Source: Extensimonas soli (GTDB taxonomy: Bacteria > Pseudomonadota > Gammaproteobacteria > Burkholderiales > Burkholderiaceae_C). From it: a DNA stretch of 64,000 bases. Where the stretch lies: positions 69,674 through 133,673 of the forward strand of contig NZ_JARGEL010000028.1 of NCBI RefSeq assembly GCF_029211265.1, given 5' to 3'. This document shows, piece by piece, positions 9,096-17,256 of the stretch (within the stretch, counting starts at the first letter, position 1; every line of letters begins with the position of its first letter). The notes beneath the pieces were generated by a model, which saw nothing but the letters and a program-made list of their open reading frames with translations, was not told the DNA's origin and searched no databases. The translations under genes were made by a program, and so were the position numbers.

Positions 9096-9731
9096 TCAGT
9101 TGGATTCCTGGTGCGCCAGAATGCCGTCGAACACGACCACAGAGATCTGCCGCGCAAAATCCTGGAACGAGCCGCGCTGGGGGTTGTACCACTCGACCGT
9201 CCAGTTCAATGCGCCAATGACAAAAAGGCGAATGATGGTCGTCGAGGCATCGGTGCGCAATTCGCCCGCTGCCAACGCCGACTGAAGGAGATGATCCCAA
9301 TAGTCAGCGTATTCGCGCCGCACCACGCGGTGTTTGGCTTTTGCACTTTCGGGAATCTGGCCATAAATGCGCATGTTCGCCGAAGTGAAGTCTCCGTGGT
9401 GCAGCATGCCCCACAAGTGGCCTTCGATGCCGGCAGCGATGCGGTCGCGCCAGGGCGCATCCTTGGGCAATGCGTCTATGCGCGCGCGCACCGTCTCATA
9501 GACGATTTTGATGCCCTTGTCGAGCACCTCTCCAAGGATTTGCTCCTTGGATTCGAAGTGGTAATAAATGCTGCCGGCCTTCACGCCCGCTGCGTCGGCC
9601 ACCTCGCGCAAGGTAGTGGCGGCGTAGCCATGCTGGCGGAACAAGCGCGCCGCTTCGAGCAGGATGCGCTCGCGCGTGGCGTTGCCGTCCAGATCATGGC
9701 TGGCAGATTTCGAGGCGGATTTGTCGTTCAT
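9096..9731 (-). CDS. TetR/AcrR family transcriptional regulator
   Basis: A 211-residue repressor. The N-terminal helix-turn-helix runs from about residue 17 to 63, with TTLREVADAAGVKAGSIYYHF as the recognition part; the rest is the helical ligand-binding domain with several tryptophans. It is convergent with the liv operon and upstream of badI/badH on the same strand, so it is the obvious candidate regulator of both. Ligand may be an acyl-CoA, as for related regulators of fatty and aromatic acid catabolism. A GATCGTT half-site at 9759-9765 hints at autoregulation. Confidence 0.88.
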   Translation of the reverse strand: MNDKSASKSASHDLDGNATRERILLEAARLFRQHGYAATTLREVADAAGVKAGSIYYHFESKEQILGEVLDKGIKIVYETVRARIDALPKDAPWRDRIAAGIEGHLWGMLHHGDFTSANMRIYGQIPESAKAKHRVVRREYADYWDHLLQSALAAGELRTDASTTIIRLFVIGALNWTVEWYNPQRGSFQDFARQISVVVFDGILAHQESN

Positions 9732-9758
9732 GAAAATGGTCCATCCAATGGAAAAATG

Positions 9759-9765
9759 GATCGTT
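9759..9765 (+). promoter_or_regulatory. Possible operator half-site in the TetR leader
   Basis: GATCGTT lies 28 bp before the TetR start and equals the conserved half of the predicted operators at 698 and 11848. Nearby CCAT-N3-ATGG (9741-9751) forms a second small palindrome. Either could mediate autoregulation; a single half-site is weak evidence. Confidence 0.25.
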
Positions 9766-9796
9766 TGTGCGAGTCCACCTCAAAATCATAGCGCCT

Positions 9797-9830
9797 GCGG
9801 CCCGTCCCTCGTGGGGGTGGGCCGCTTTTT
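9797..9830 (+). terminator. Terminator-like hairpin upstream of the TetR gene
   Basis: GCGGCCC pairs with GGGCCGC across a 15-nt loop and is followed by TTTTT on the plus strand. No plus-strand gene ends just before it, so it would stop antisense read-through into the palindromic repeats beyond. It may simply be a relic. Confidence 0.4.
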
Positions 9831-9843
9831 CCAGCACGTCTAG

Positions 9844-10004
9844 CAGCCTGTCGGACTTTGGAATCGTCGGCTGCGAATGTGCCGCAGCGGCCCATTTTTT
9901 ACCGTCTTCTTGCCCCATAGTCCCGCTATGGGGCGGAGAATCCGGCAAAAACTGGCCTCGCTGGGGCACATTCTCGCTTTCGACGTCCAGAGTCCGACAG
10001 GCTG
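9844..10004 (+). mobile_element. 161-bp palindromic element, intergenic copy (copy A)
   Basis: Ends are imperfect inverted repeats beginning CAGCCTGTCGGACTYTGGA. The middle has a perfect hairpin CCCCATAG-N5-CTATGGGG. The flanks are CTAG on the left and CCAG on the right. By hand alignment it matches the copy at 26096 in 152 of 161 positions. On the minus strand one frame is fully open and would encode the same 55-residue peptide found in PdxA (LPDSPPHSG, KKWAAAAHSQPT). There is no transposase inside, so it must be moved in trans if mobile. Confidence 0.85.
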
Positions 10005-10006
10005 CC

Positions 10007-10168
10007 AGTGTAGTGTTTGATGCTTGATGCGACAAATAAAACCGATGGATTTTTGGTCTGGGCAAGGCGCAAACCGCAGCGATACCGGGTGGTATCGCGA
10101 GGATTTGCAACGCGGCCCGGGCCGAAAAGACGCGGTTTTATGTCGCAGATAGCGTCGAACACTACACT
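10007..10168 (+). mobile_element. Second palindromic element (162 bp), MITE-like
   Basis: The left end AGTGTAGTGTTTGATGC and the right end, read inversely AGTGTAGTGTTCGACGC, begin terminal inverted repeats of about 36 bp that both finish with AAAACCG. The centre holds a perfect hairpin GCGATACC-GGGT-GGTATCGC. It lies 2 bp from the 161-bp element and 9 bp beyond the badI stop, and is unrelated to its neighbour in sequence. The 9732-10177 gap is essentially filled by these two elements; no gene is visible. Confidence 0.75.
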
Positions 10169-10177
10169 AGCCCGCGC

Positions 10178-10960
10178 TCACTTCACCCACTGGCGGAAGT
10201 CGGGCTTGCGCTTTTCGAGGAACGAGCGCACGCCTTCTTTCGACTCGTCGGTGTTGTAGTAAAGGCTCAGCGCCTGCATGCCCAGGCTGCCGATGCCGCG
10301 GATGTGCTCGGTGGAGGCATTGAACGAACGCTTGGCGATGGCGATCGCCGTGGGGCTCTTTTCAACCAGCTCGCGCCCCCACTTGGCCACTTCGGCGTCG
10401 AGTTGGTCGTGCGGCACGACGACGTTGCACAGGCCCATGGCGAGCGCTTCCTGCGCGTTGTAGCGGCGGCACATGTACCAGATTTCGCGCGCCTTCTTCT
10501 CGCCCACGACGTGCGCAAGGTAGGCCGTGCCCCAGCCCGGATCGACCGAACCAACCTTGGGGCCGACCTGGCCAAACACGGCTTTTTCGGAGGCGATGGT
10601 CATGTCGCACAAGGTGGCAATCACGTTACCGCCGCCGATGGCGTAGCCCTGCACGCGCGCGATCACGGGCTTGGGCACGTCGCGGATGGCGCTGTGCAGT
10701 TCTTCGATGGGCAGGCCCGCGGTGCCGCGGCCGTCGTACTGGCCCGCGTGCGCCGATTGGTCACCGCCGGTGCAAAACGCACGGTCGCCCGTGCCCGTGA
10801 GCACGATCGCGGCGATTTTTTTGTCCCAGCCGGCTTTCATCATGGCCTGGATCATCTCTTCCACGGTCTGGCCGCGGAAGGCGTTCATGACCTCAGGACG
10901 GTTGATGGCGATGTAGGCGATTTGGTCGCGCTCTTCGTAAACGATGTCGGTATAGCTCAT
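10178..10960 (-). CDS. badI: 2-ketocyclohexanecarboxyl-CoA hydrolase (BadI), crotonase family
   Basis: A 260-residue crotonase-fold enzyme. From memory it follows Rhodopseudomonas BadI closely: NRPEVMNAFRG (20-30), GDRAFCTGGDQSAHAGQYDGRG (59-79, in two halves), GYAIGGGN (106-112), FGQVGPKVGSVDPGWGT and AKRSFN are all BadI hallmarks. BadI opens the ring of 2-ketocyclohexanecarboxyl-CoA to pimelyl-CoA in cyclohexanecarboxylate and benzoate breakdown. It follows badH by 25 bp, the pathway partner making its substrate. MenB is a close relative but the gene context and motifs favour BadI. Confidence 0.85.
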   Translation of the reverse strand: MSYTDIVYEERDQIAYIAINRPEVMNAFRGQTVEEMIQAMMKAGWDKKIAAIVLTGTGDRAFCTGGDQSAHAGQYDGRGTAGLPIEELHSAIRDVPKPVIARVQGYAIGGGNVIATLCDMTIASEKAVFGQVGPKVGSVDPGWGTAYLAHVVGEKKAREIWYMCRRYNAQEALAMGLCNVVVPHDQLDAEVAKWGRELVEKSPTAIAIAKRSFNASTEHIRGIGSLGMQALSLYYNTDESKEGVRSFLEKRKPDFRQWVK

Positions 10961-10985
10961 GTTTGTGTTTTCCGGAATTTCAATT

Positions 10986-11783
10986 TCAACCGATCATGCT
11001 GTAGCCGCCCGACGCAGACAGCACCTGACCGGTGATGTGGCCCGCTGCCTTGTTCGAGGCCATGAAGACCACGGCGTTGGCGACGTCCTGCGGGCGCCCC
11101 ACTTTGCGCAGCGGCAGAGCCTTGGCGACTTTTTCGAGCTGCTCGGGGGTAAACATGCTCTCGGCATTCGTCCACATGCTGCTGCCGCCCACTTCCTCGG
11201 CAGTCGCCGGGATGGTCACGCCGGGGCAGACCACGTTGCAGCGGATGCCGTAGCGGCCGTTTTCTTTCGCGATGGTCTTCATGAAGCTGTTGACTGCGGC
11301 CTTCACGCCACCGTACACCGCCTCGCGCGCCTCGCCCTGGCGGCTGGCGTCGGAGCTGATCGAGACGATGGCGCCGCTGTTTTGCTTGATCATGATGTCG
11401 AGCGCATGCTTGGTGCAGTTGAGCACACCCACGTAGTTGATGTCGATCACCTTGCGCCAGAATTCGGGCGTGGTCTGGGTGAAGAACATCAGGTTGTCCC
11501 AGCCCACGTTGTTGACCAGCACATCGACGCGGCCATGCTTGTCCATCGCAGCCTTGAACAGCGCGCCGACCTGGTCGAACTGCGTCACGTCGGTCTTGAC
11601 CACCTGGGCCGAAGCCGCGCCCAGCGTGCGCGCAAACTCCGCCGTCTTTTCAGCTTGGGCGGTGTCGATGTCGCCGATGGTGATGTGGGCGCCTTCGCCC
11701 GCGAAGCCAAGCACGATGGCGCGGCCGATGTTGGAGCCGCCGCCGGTGACGATGACTGATTTTCCTTTGAGCTCGAGATCCAT
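10986..11783 (-). CDS. badH: Short-chain dehydrogenase, BadH-like (2-hydroxycyclohexanecarboxyl-CoA dehydrogenase)
   Basis: A 265-residue SDR. Cofactor motif TGGGSNIG (13-20), NNVG (91-94), catalytic serine near 143 and Y157-x3-K161 are all present. Start ATG 11783 is chosen because AGGAG stands 7 bp upstream; an in-frame start further up has no such site. In the BadHI pathway this enzyme oxidises 2-hydroxycyclohexanecarboxyl-CoA to the 2-keto compound that BadI cleaves. Overall similarity to BadH seems moderate, so the exact hydroxyacyl-CoA substrate is inferred from the badI neighbour. Confidence 0.75.
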   Translation of the reverse strand: MDLELKGKSVIVTGGGSNIGRAIVLGFAGEGAHITIGDIDTAQAEKTAEFARTLGAASAQVVKTDVTQFDQVGALFKAAMDKHGRVDVLVNNVGWDNLMFFTQTTPEFWRKVIDINYVGVLNCTKHALDIMIKQNSGAIVSISSDASRQGEAREAVYGGVKAAVNSFMKTIAKENGRYGIRCNVVCPGVTIPATAEEVGGSSMWTNAESMFTPEQLEKVAKALPLRKVGRPQDVANAVVFMASNKAAGHITGQVLSASGGYSMIG

Positions 11784-11830
11784 AATTGACTCCTGGCGCA
11801 CGCGGCGCATGGTTGATGAAAGGCTCGGGC

Positions 11831-11859
11831 ATTATATAGAGCTGCCAAACGATAGTTAG
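11831..11859 (-). promoter_or_regulatory. badHI promoter with overlapping TetR-type operator
   Basis: On the minus strand a perfect -10 TATAAT (11831-11836) lies 17 bp from CTAACT, which occupies the -35 position and is itself the start of the operator CTAACTATCGTT (11848-11859). A repressor bound there would block the promoter. The site is also 75 bp upstream of the divergent DUF169 gene, so both could be controlled. Confidence 0.5.
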
Positions 11860-11934
11860 GTGCGTTGTGATGCCGCCACCCGGCGCCTGTATGGACTTGC
11901 GCACTGTTCTTTTTGCCTTCCAAGGACACGACAC

Positions 11935-12717
11935 ATGGAGACGACCACCGACTGGGCTGCGATCGCGGCCGAACTCGAGCGGCTTTTGAAGCTGCGCGCC
12001 ACGCCTTTCGGCATAAAGCTGTTTCGTGAACGTGCGCAGATGGAGGCGATCCCGAAAATCCGCCGCCCCAAGTCCATCCACACCATGGACCAGATCGTCG
12101 CGCAGGCCGCGCGCCTGGGCTGGACAGTGGGCGTGTGCGCCGACGACCTCGTGGGCGCACAGTGCCGCGCCGTGGTCGGCCTGGGGCGCGCCAAGGACGC
12201 GCAGTGGCAGTCGGGCGAGCAAATGGTGGGTGTGTGGTACAAAACGCTCGAAGACGCCACGCGCCACCAGCAGGCCATGCACTGCGTGCCCGACGGCATG
12301 TATGAGGCGCTCGCGGTGTCGCCGCTGGCTTCGGGCAGGCTGGGCACGCCCGACATCGCGCTGTTTTACGCCACGCCGGGCGCGATGATGTATTTCATCA
12401 ACGGCCTGCAGTGGTCGGGCTACCAGAAGTTCGACTGGAGCGTGGTGGGCGAGTCGGCCTGCGCCGACTCCTGGGGCCGCGCGCTCGCGCAGCGCACGCC
12501 CAGCCTGTCCATCCCCTGCTTTGCCGAGCGGCGCTACGGCGGCGTGCTCGACGACGAAATGCTCATGGCCCTGCCGCCGGAATACCTGCCGCGCGCGATC
12601 GAGGGCATGCACGCGCTGGCGAAAAACGGCCTGCGCTACCCCTTCCCGCAGTATTCGATCCAGCAGGATGCACGCGCGGGGCTCGCCGTGAGCTACCCCG
12701 GCGCGCCGGGGGCCTGA
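11935..12717 (+). CDS. DUF169 family protein
   Basis: A 260-residue soluble protein with no signal peptide or membrane segment. It matches the DUF169 family as remembered: LRATPFGIKLF near residue 22, then a cysteine-containing VCADDLVGAQCRAVVGLGR and DIALFYATPGAMMYFINGLQW. The biochemical role of the family is unknown. The start ATG 11935 is supported by AAGGA 8 bp upstream. It is divergent from badH across a shared operator, which suggests a part in the same acyl-CoA pathway, but no function can be assigned. Confidence 0.75.
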   Translation: METTTDWAAIAAELERLLKLRATPFGIKLFRERAQMEAIPKIRRPKSIHTMDQIVAQAARLGWTVGVCADDLVGAQCRAVVGLGRAKDAQWQSGEQMVGVWYKTLEDATRHQQAMHCVPDGMYEALAVSPLASGRLGTPDIALFYATPGAMMYFINGLQWSGYQKFDWSVVGESACADSWGRALAQRTPSLSIPCFAERRYGGVLDDEMLMALPPEYLPRAIEGMHALAKNGLRYPFPQYSIQQDARAGLAVSYPGAPGA

Positions 12718-12729
12718 GCATGCGCCTAC

Positions 12730-12787
12730 AAATGCTATTTTTTGAGTAGCTATCAGCGCTCATCCATGCAGCACCAGAGGCCTTTTT
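12730..12787 (+). repeat. Dispersed short repeat, copy before pabB
   Basis: Matches the family pattern: AAATGCTATTTTTTGA, AGTAGCTATCAGCGC, then CCAGAGGCCTTTTT. Its conserved AGAGG provides the ribosome site for the TTG start of pabB. Confidence 0.6.
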
Positions 12788-14066
12788 GACCCAAAATTTC
12801 AGCGCGCTGATCGACTTTGCCAACCCGTACGATGCGGCGGCGCCGCGGCTGCGCCATGCCTTTGCCACGCCACGCGCACTGTGGGTGGCACGGACACCCG
12901 ACGAGGTGCGCGCCGTGCTCGCGGCCGTGCAGGCGGCGGCGCAGCAGGGCGCCTGGTGCGTGGGCTTCGTGCGCTACGAGGCAGCGCCCGCTTTCGATGC
13001 CGCCCTGACCACGCACGCCGCCGACGGGCCGCTGGCCTGGTTTGCCGTGCACGACGCGCCTCTGCCCTGGCCGGCGCAGGTGGCGCACCCTGCCACGCCG
13101 GCACATCCACCCGCGCTGCACTGGCAGCACCTGCCAGAGCGTGCCGCCTTCGACCAAGCATTTGCAGCCATCGCGCAGGCCATTGCACGCGGTGAAAGCT
13201 ACCAGATCAACCTCACGGCGCAGCTGCGCGGCCGCTGGCAGGGGGCCGCAGGTCTGGACACATCGTCCACGGCTTCGTCCGCTGCATCGCCCACCACCAC
13301 GCGCAGCGCCGCACGTGCGCTGTTCGCCGCGCTGCAGCGCGCCCAGCCCGGCGGTTATGCGGCCTGGCTGGACGCGGGCGAAGAGCAGGTACTTTCCGTC
13401 TCGCCCGAACTGTTCTTCGACTGGCAGGGCACGCACATCCTGACCCGCCCTATGAAAGGCACGGCCGCGCGCGGCGCCACGCCCACTGAAGACGCCGCAC
13501 GGGCCGCAGCGCTGCGCGCATCGCCCAAGGAGCGCGCCGAGAACGTGATGATCGTGGACTTGCTGCGCAACGACCTTTCGCGCATCGCCGAGCCGCACAG
13601 CGTGCAGGTGCCGGCGCTGTTTCGCACCGAGGCGCTGCCCAGCGTGTGGCAGATGACCTCGGACGTGCAGGCGCGCACCAGGCCCGGCACCGGCCTGGCC
13701 GACGTCTTTGCTGCGTTGTTTCCGTGCGGCTCGGTCACCGGGGCGCCCAAGGTGCGCGCGATGCAGATCATCCGCGCGCTCGAGCCCGGCCCGCGCGGCA
13801 TCTACTGCGGTGCGATTGGCGTGGTGCGCCCCGCAAACACGGCGGACGGCGGCATCCACGCCACCTTCAACGTCGCCATACGCACCGTGGTACTGCGCGC
13901 CGGCGAGGCCCGCTGCGGCATAGGCAGCGGCATCACGGCCGACGCTACGGCAGAAGGCGAATGGCAGGAATGGCAGCACAAACGCGCCTTTCTGACCGGC
14001 TGCAGCCCGGCCGCCGAAAGCCCTGGCGGAGCGCATTCCGTGCCCGAACCCGAAAACACCCGATGA
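12786..14066 (+). CDS. pabB: Aminodeoxychorismate synthase component I (PabB)
   Basis: A 426-residue chorismate-utilising enzyme that, with a PabA-type amidotransferase, makes 4-amino-4-deoxychorismate for folate. Recognisable blocks are GESYQINLTAQ, RPMKGTAARG, MIVDLLRNDLSRI, PCGSVTGAPKVRAM and GIGSGI near the C-terminus. The family's usual length is about 450. The start is a TTG preceded by AGAGG. It overlaps pabC by 4 bp (ATGA), so the pair is coupled. Anthranilate synthase component I is related but longer, and the pabC partner settles the call. Confidence 0.9.
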   Translation: MTQNFSALIDFANPYDAAAPRLRHAFATPRALWVARTPDEVRAVLAAVQAAAQQGAWCVGFVRYEAAPAFDAALTTHAADGPLAWFAVHDAPLPWPAQVAHPATPAHPPALHWQHLPERAAFDQAFAAIAQAIARGESYQINLTAQLRGRWQGAAGLDTSSTASSAASPTTTRSAARALFAALQRAQPGGYAAWLDAGEEQVLSVSPELFFDWQGTHILTRPMKGTAARGATPTEDAARAAALRASPKERAENVMIVDLLRNDLSRIAEPHSVQVPALFRTEALPSVWQMTSDVQARTRPGTGLADVFAALFPCGSVTGAPKVRAMQIIRALEPGPRGIYCGAIGVVRPANTADGGIHATFNVAIRTVVLRAGEARCGIGSGITADATAEGEWQEWQHKRAFLTGCSPAAESPGGAHSVPEPENTR

Positions 14067-14794
14067 CCGTGAACCCCACGCCAGAAACCACCCACCCCAC
14101 AGCCCACCCCACGGGCCCGGCTTCCAGCACCGGCCCGCAGGAGCCCTTGGCCCTGCTCGAAACCCTGGCCTTGCACGAGGGCACGCTGCGCCATGCCGTA
14201 CAGCACCTCGCGCGCATGGCCGCGGCGGCGGCGCATTTCGGCTACCCCTGGCGTGCCGCAGAGGTCGAGCAATGCCTGCAGACGCTCGCGCAGCGCCACC
14301 CGCAGGGCCTGTGGCGCGTGCGCCTGCTGCTGGACGCCGCAGGCCGGCCGAGCGCGCAGGCCTACCCTCTTGCGCCCACCGCGCAGCCCGTGCGCCTGCA
14401 ACTGGCCACGCAACCCTTGGTCGAGGCGCTCAGCCCCACGCTCGGCACCTTCGTGCGCTACAAGACCACGCGCCGCGCCCACTACGAAGCCCTCGCGCCC
14501 ACACAGCCGGAGGTTTTCGACACCGTGCTGTGGAACACGGCGGATGAACTCACCGAATGCACACGCGGCAACGTCGCCGTGCGCATCGCGGGGCGCTGGC
14601 TCACGCCCGCGGCCGAGTGCGGCCTGCTGCCCGGCGTGGCGCGCGCACTCGCCCTGCAGTCGGGCCAGCTGCAAGAAGCCGTGCTGCGCCGGCAAGACCT
14701 GCCGCGCATCGAGGCCTGGGCGTTCTTGAACAGCCTGCGCGGCTGGCTCGGCGCCACGCTGGTATCCGCTCCCGAGCCCGTGCGCCCGGCGTAA
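14063..14794 (+). CDS. pabC: Aminodeoxychorismate lyase-like class IV aminotransferase (PabC)
   Basis: A 243-residue PLP enzyme of fold type IV. FVRYKTTRRAHYE carries the likely Schiff-base lysine and ELTECTRGNVAVRI the family's cofactor loop. PabC removes pyruvate from aminodeoxychorismate to give 4-aminobenzoate. The N-terminus has about 30 low-complexity Pro/Thr residues before the domain. It overlaps the end of pabB and stands 27 bp from the convergent rsgA. Confidence 0.85.
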   Translation: MTVNPTPETTHPTAHPTGPASSTGPQEPLALLETLALHEGTLRHAVQHLARMAAAAAHFGYPWRAAEVEQCLQTLAQRHPQGLWRVRLLLDAAGRPSAQAYPLAPTAQPVRLQLATQPLVEALSPTLGTFVRYKTTRRAHYEALAPTQPEVFDTVLWNTADELTECTRGNVAVRIAGRWLTPAAECGLLPGVARALALQSGQLQEAVLRRQDLPRIEAWAFLNSLRGWLGATLVSAPEPVRPA

Positions 14795-14821
14795 GGCAAG
14801 GCCAGTGCCGCCGCAGTGCTC

Positions 14822-15823
14822 TCAGTACCGCCGCCGGCTCAGCTCGGCAAACAGGTCTTTATAGATTTTGTAGCGGCTCGGGCTGATTCCATCGGGACCC
14901 GCGTGTCCAACGGCTTGCAAAACGCCGCAACCGGGCTCGTGCAAGTGCGTGCAGTTGTAGAACTTGCACGCCCCGGCGTGCGCGGCGATGTCGGGCATGC
15001 AGGCCGCCAGCTGCATGGGCGCGATGTGCTGCAGGCCGAATTCCTGAAAGCCCGGCGAATCGATCAGGGCCGTGCGCCGTGCGCCGTCGCCGTCGCCGTC
15101 GCCATCGACCCAGTACCAGCTGGTGCTCGTGGTGGTGTGCTTACCCGAATTCAGTGCCTGCGAGACCTCGCCCGTGAGCGCACGCGCGCCGGGCACGAGC
15201 AGGTTCACGAGTGTGCTCTTGCCCGCGCCCGAGGGGCCGAGCACCAGCGTGGTGCGGCCCTCCAGATACGGCATCAAGAACGCGCGCACGGCCTCGGGCG
15301 ATTGCGTGGTGAGCGACAGCGCCAGCACGGGGTAGCGCGGTGCGTCCGATGGCGTCGGTGCGCTGCCATCTCCCGGCGCATCCGGGTCTTTCATCGTGCG
15401 ATACGGCAGCAACCGCTCCCAGGCGCGCGCGAAGGGCTCGGCCAGGTCGCTCTTGTTGAGCACGATCAGCGGCCGGATTTGCGCGGCCTCGGCGGCGATC
15501 AGCGCGCGCGCAAGCTGGCTTTCGGAAAACACCGGCTCGGCCGCGATCAGGACCAGCACCTGGTCGAGGTTCGCGGCAAACGACTTGGTGCGCAGTTCGT
15601 CCTGCCGGTACAACAGGTTGCGCCGCGGCAGCACCTGCTCGATGCTGCCCTCCTGCCCCTGGCCCGGCGCGGGCTGCCAGAGCACGCGGTCGCCCACCAC
15701 CGCGAGGTTTTTTTTGCCGCGCGGGTGGCACAGGCGGCGCACGCCGTGCGCATCCTCGACCCAGCAATGCCGCCCGTGGCCCGCGACGACCAGGCCCTGC
15801 TGCAAGGCGCCGCCCTCAGACAC
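14822..15823 (-). CDS. rsgA: Ribosome small-subunit-dependent GTPase A (RsgA)
   Basis: A 333-residue circularly permuted GTPase that helps 30S maturation. Motif order is permuted as expected: NKSD (123-126), then GPSGAGKST (196-204), then DSPG (255-258). The zinc knuckle C286-x4-C291-x-H293-x5-C299 follows and an OB domain lies at the front. A short Gly-Asp run (GDGDGDG, 241-247) just before DSPG arises from a CGTCGC hexamer repeat and is not usual in the family. Convergent with pabC. Confidence 0.95.
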   Translation of the reverse strand: MSEGGALQQGLVVAGHGRHCWVEDAHGVRRLCHPRGKKNLAVVGDRVLWQPAPGQGQEGSIEQVLPRRNLLYRQDELRTKSFAANLDQVLVLIAAEPVFSESQLARALIAAEAAQIRPLIVLNKSDLAEPFARAWERLLPYRTMKDPDAPGDGSAPTPSDAPRYPVLALSLTTQSPEAVRAFLMPYLEGRTTLVLGPSGAGKSTLVNLLVPGARALTGEVSQALNSGKHTTTSTSWYWVDGDGDGDGARRTALIDSPGFQEFGLQHIAPMQLAACMPDIAAHAGACKFYNCTHLHEPGCGVLQAVGHAGPDGISPSRYKIYKDLFAELSRRRY

Positions 15824-15840
15824 TGCAAGCCTTTTGCCTT

Positions 15841-15895
15841 GCTACGTTTTCATTAGCTACTGGTGCTTGATACGTCTGCATAACATGGCATTTTG
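15841..15895 (+). repeat. Dispersed short repeat, copy between rsgA and the M48 peptidase gene
   Basis: GCTACGTTTTCATTAGCTAC, TGGTGCTTGATACGTC and CATGGCATTTTG follow the family consensus with several mismatches. It lies 18 bp before the rsgA start on the opposite strand. Confidence 0.5.
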
Positions 15896-15897
15896 GT

Positions 15898-17214
15898 TCA
15901 TGAAATCGCGGCGGGCGCAGGCAGCCGCGCAAGGCGCTCCACAGCCGGCGGATGCGAGTAGTAAAAGCGCACATAGAGCGGATCGGGCGTGAGCGTGGAG
16001 GCGTTGTCCTCGTGCAGCTTGAGCAGCGCCGAAGCCAGCGCGGCACCGCTCGCCTGGGCTGCGGCGTAGGCGTCGGCCTCGAATTCGTGCCGGCGCGAAA
16101 GCCCGGCCCACAGCGGCGCGAAAAAGTAGCCGAACACCGGCACCACCAAGGCAAACAGCAGCAATGCCAGCGCGTCGTTGGGCATCTGGCTGCCCGAGGC
16201 GAGCATGAAGTTCGGGCGCACGCCCAGCCCCGCATAAAACCACGGCTGCGTCGCGAGCCAGCCCAGCAGTGCAAAGCCCGCCAGACTCATGGCAAACAGG
16301 GCCACCATGCGCTTGCCGATGTGGTGGCGCTTGAAATGCCCGAGTTCGTGCGCGAGCACGGCCTCGATTTCGTCGGGCGTGAGCCGCTGCAGCAAGGTGT
16401 CGAAAAACACCACACGCTTGGCCGCGCCCAGACCGGTGAAGTAGGCGTTCCCGTGTGCGCTGCGGCGGCTGCCGTCCATCACGAACAAGCCTTGGGCGGC
16501 AAAACCGCAGCGCGCGAGCAAGGCCGTGATGCGCTGCCTGAGCGCCTCGTCCGCGAGCGGCATGAACTTGTTGAAAAGCGGCGCAATCACCATCGGGTAC
16601 AGCACCATGAGCAGCAGATTGAAGCCCATCCACAGCGCCCAGGCCCAGAGCCACCACAGCGTGCCCGCAGCGCCCATGAGCCACAGCACCGCCGCCGCCA
16701 GCGGCAAGCCCAGCAGCGCGCCCACGAGCGTGGACTTGAGCAAGTCGGCCAGCCACAGGGAGAGCGTCATGCGGTTGAAACCAAAGCGCTGCTCGATCAC
16801 GAACGTCTGGTACAGCGTGAGCGGCAAGTCGATCAAGCCGTTGATGAGCACGAACGCCGCAAGCAACGCCAACTGCTGCAGCAACCCGCCGCCGCGCTCG
16901 CCCACGAGCGCGAGCAGCGCCTGGTTGAGCGCGTCCAACCCGCCGAGCAAAGTCCAGCCCAGCGCCACGGCCGTGCCCAGCGCAATTTCGAGCAAGCCCT
17001 GCCGCCCCTTGGCCAGCGTGTAGTCGGCCGCCTTCTGGTGCGCAGCCAGCGGAATGCGCCCGGCAAAAGGCGGCGGCACCTGCGCGCGGTGGCGCGCCAC
17101 ATGGCGCAGCTGCCGCGTGGCCAGCCAGAACTTGAGCAAAAGCTGCACACACAGCGCCAGGGCAAACACCAGCGTGAACGCGAGCGAAGGGGAAAATGTA
17201 TCGTGGCCTATCAT
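15898..17214 (-). CDS. M48 family zinc metallopeptidase (Ste24-like)
   Basis: A 438-residue membrane protease. The zinc motif HELGH is at 289-293 and the third ligand in EFEAD at 377-381. About six hydrophobic segments surround it, with the characteristic Ste24 stretch [18 protein letters not shown] near 130-147. It is probably a membrane-protein quality or CAAX-type protease; its bacterial substrates are unknown. ATG 17214 is the only sensible start because upstream sequence is non-conserved. It is divergent from orn with a gap of 42 bp. Confidence 0.88.
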   Translation of the reverse strand: MIGHDTFSPSLAFTLVFALALCVQLLLKFWLATRQLRHVARHRAQVPPPFAGRIPLAAHQKAADYTLAKGRQGLLEIALGTAVALGWTLLGGLDALNQALLALVGERGGGLLQQLALLAAFVLINGLIDLPLTLYQTFVIEQRFGFNRMTLSLWLADLLKSTLVGALLGLPLAAAVLWLMGAAGTLWWLWAWALWMGFNLLLMVLYPMVIAPLFNKFMPLADEALRQRITALLARCGFAAQGLFVMDGSRRSAHGNAYFTGLGAAKRVVFFDTLLQRLTPDEIEAVLAHELGHFKRHHIGKRMVALFAMSLAGFALLGWLATQPWFYAGLGVRPNFMLASGSQMPNDALALLLFALVVPVFGYFFAPLWAGLSRRHEFEADAYAAAQASGAALASALLKLHEDNASTLTPDPLYVRFYYSHPPAVERLARLPAPAAIS

Positions 17215-17256
17215 GCGCCGGGAGTTTACGGGCAGTTTGCGCGGAAAATCGGCGCC

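Noticed and set aside
14822-15823. Mobile insertion in rsgA producing the Gly-Asp run
   Set aside because: It is a simple CGTCGC hexamer expansion of a few units, not an element with ends.
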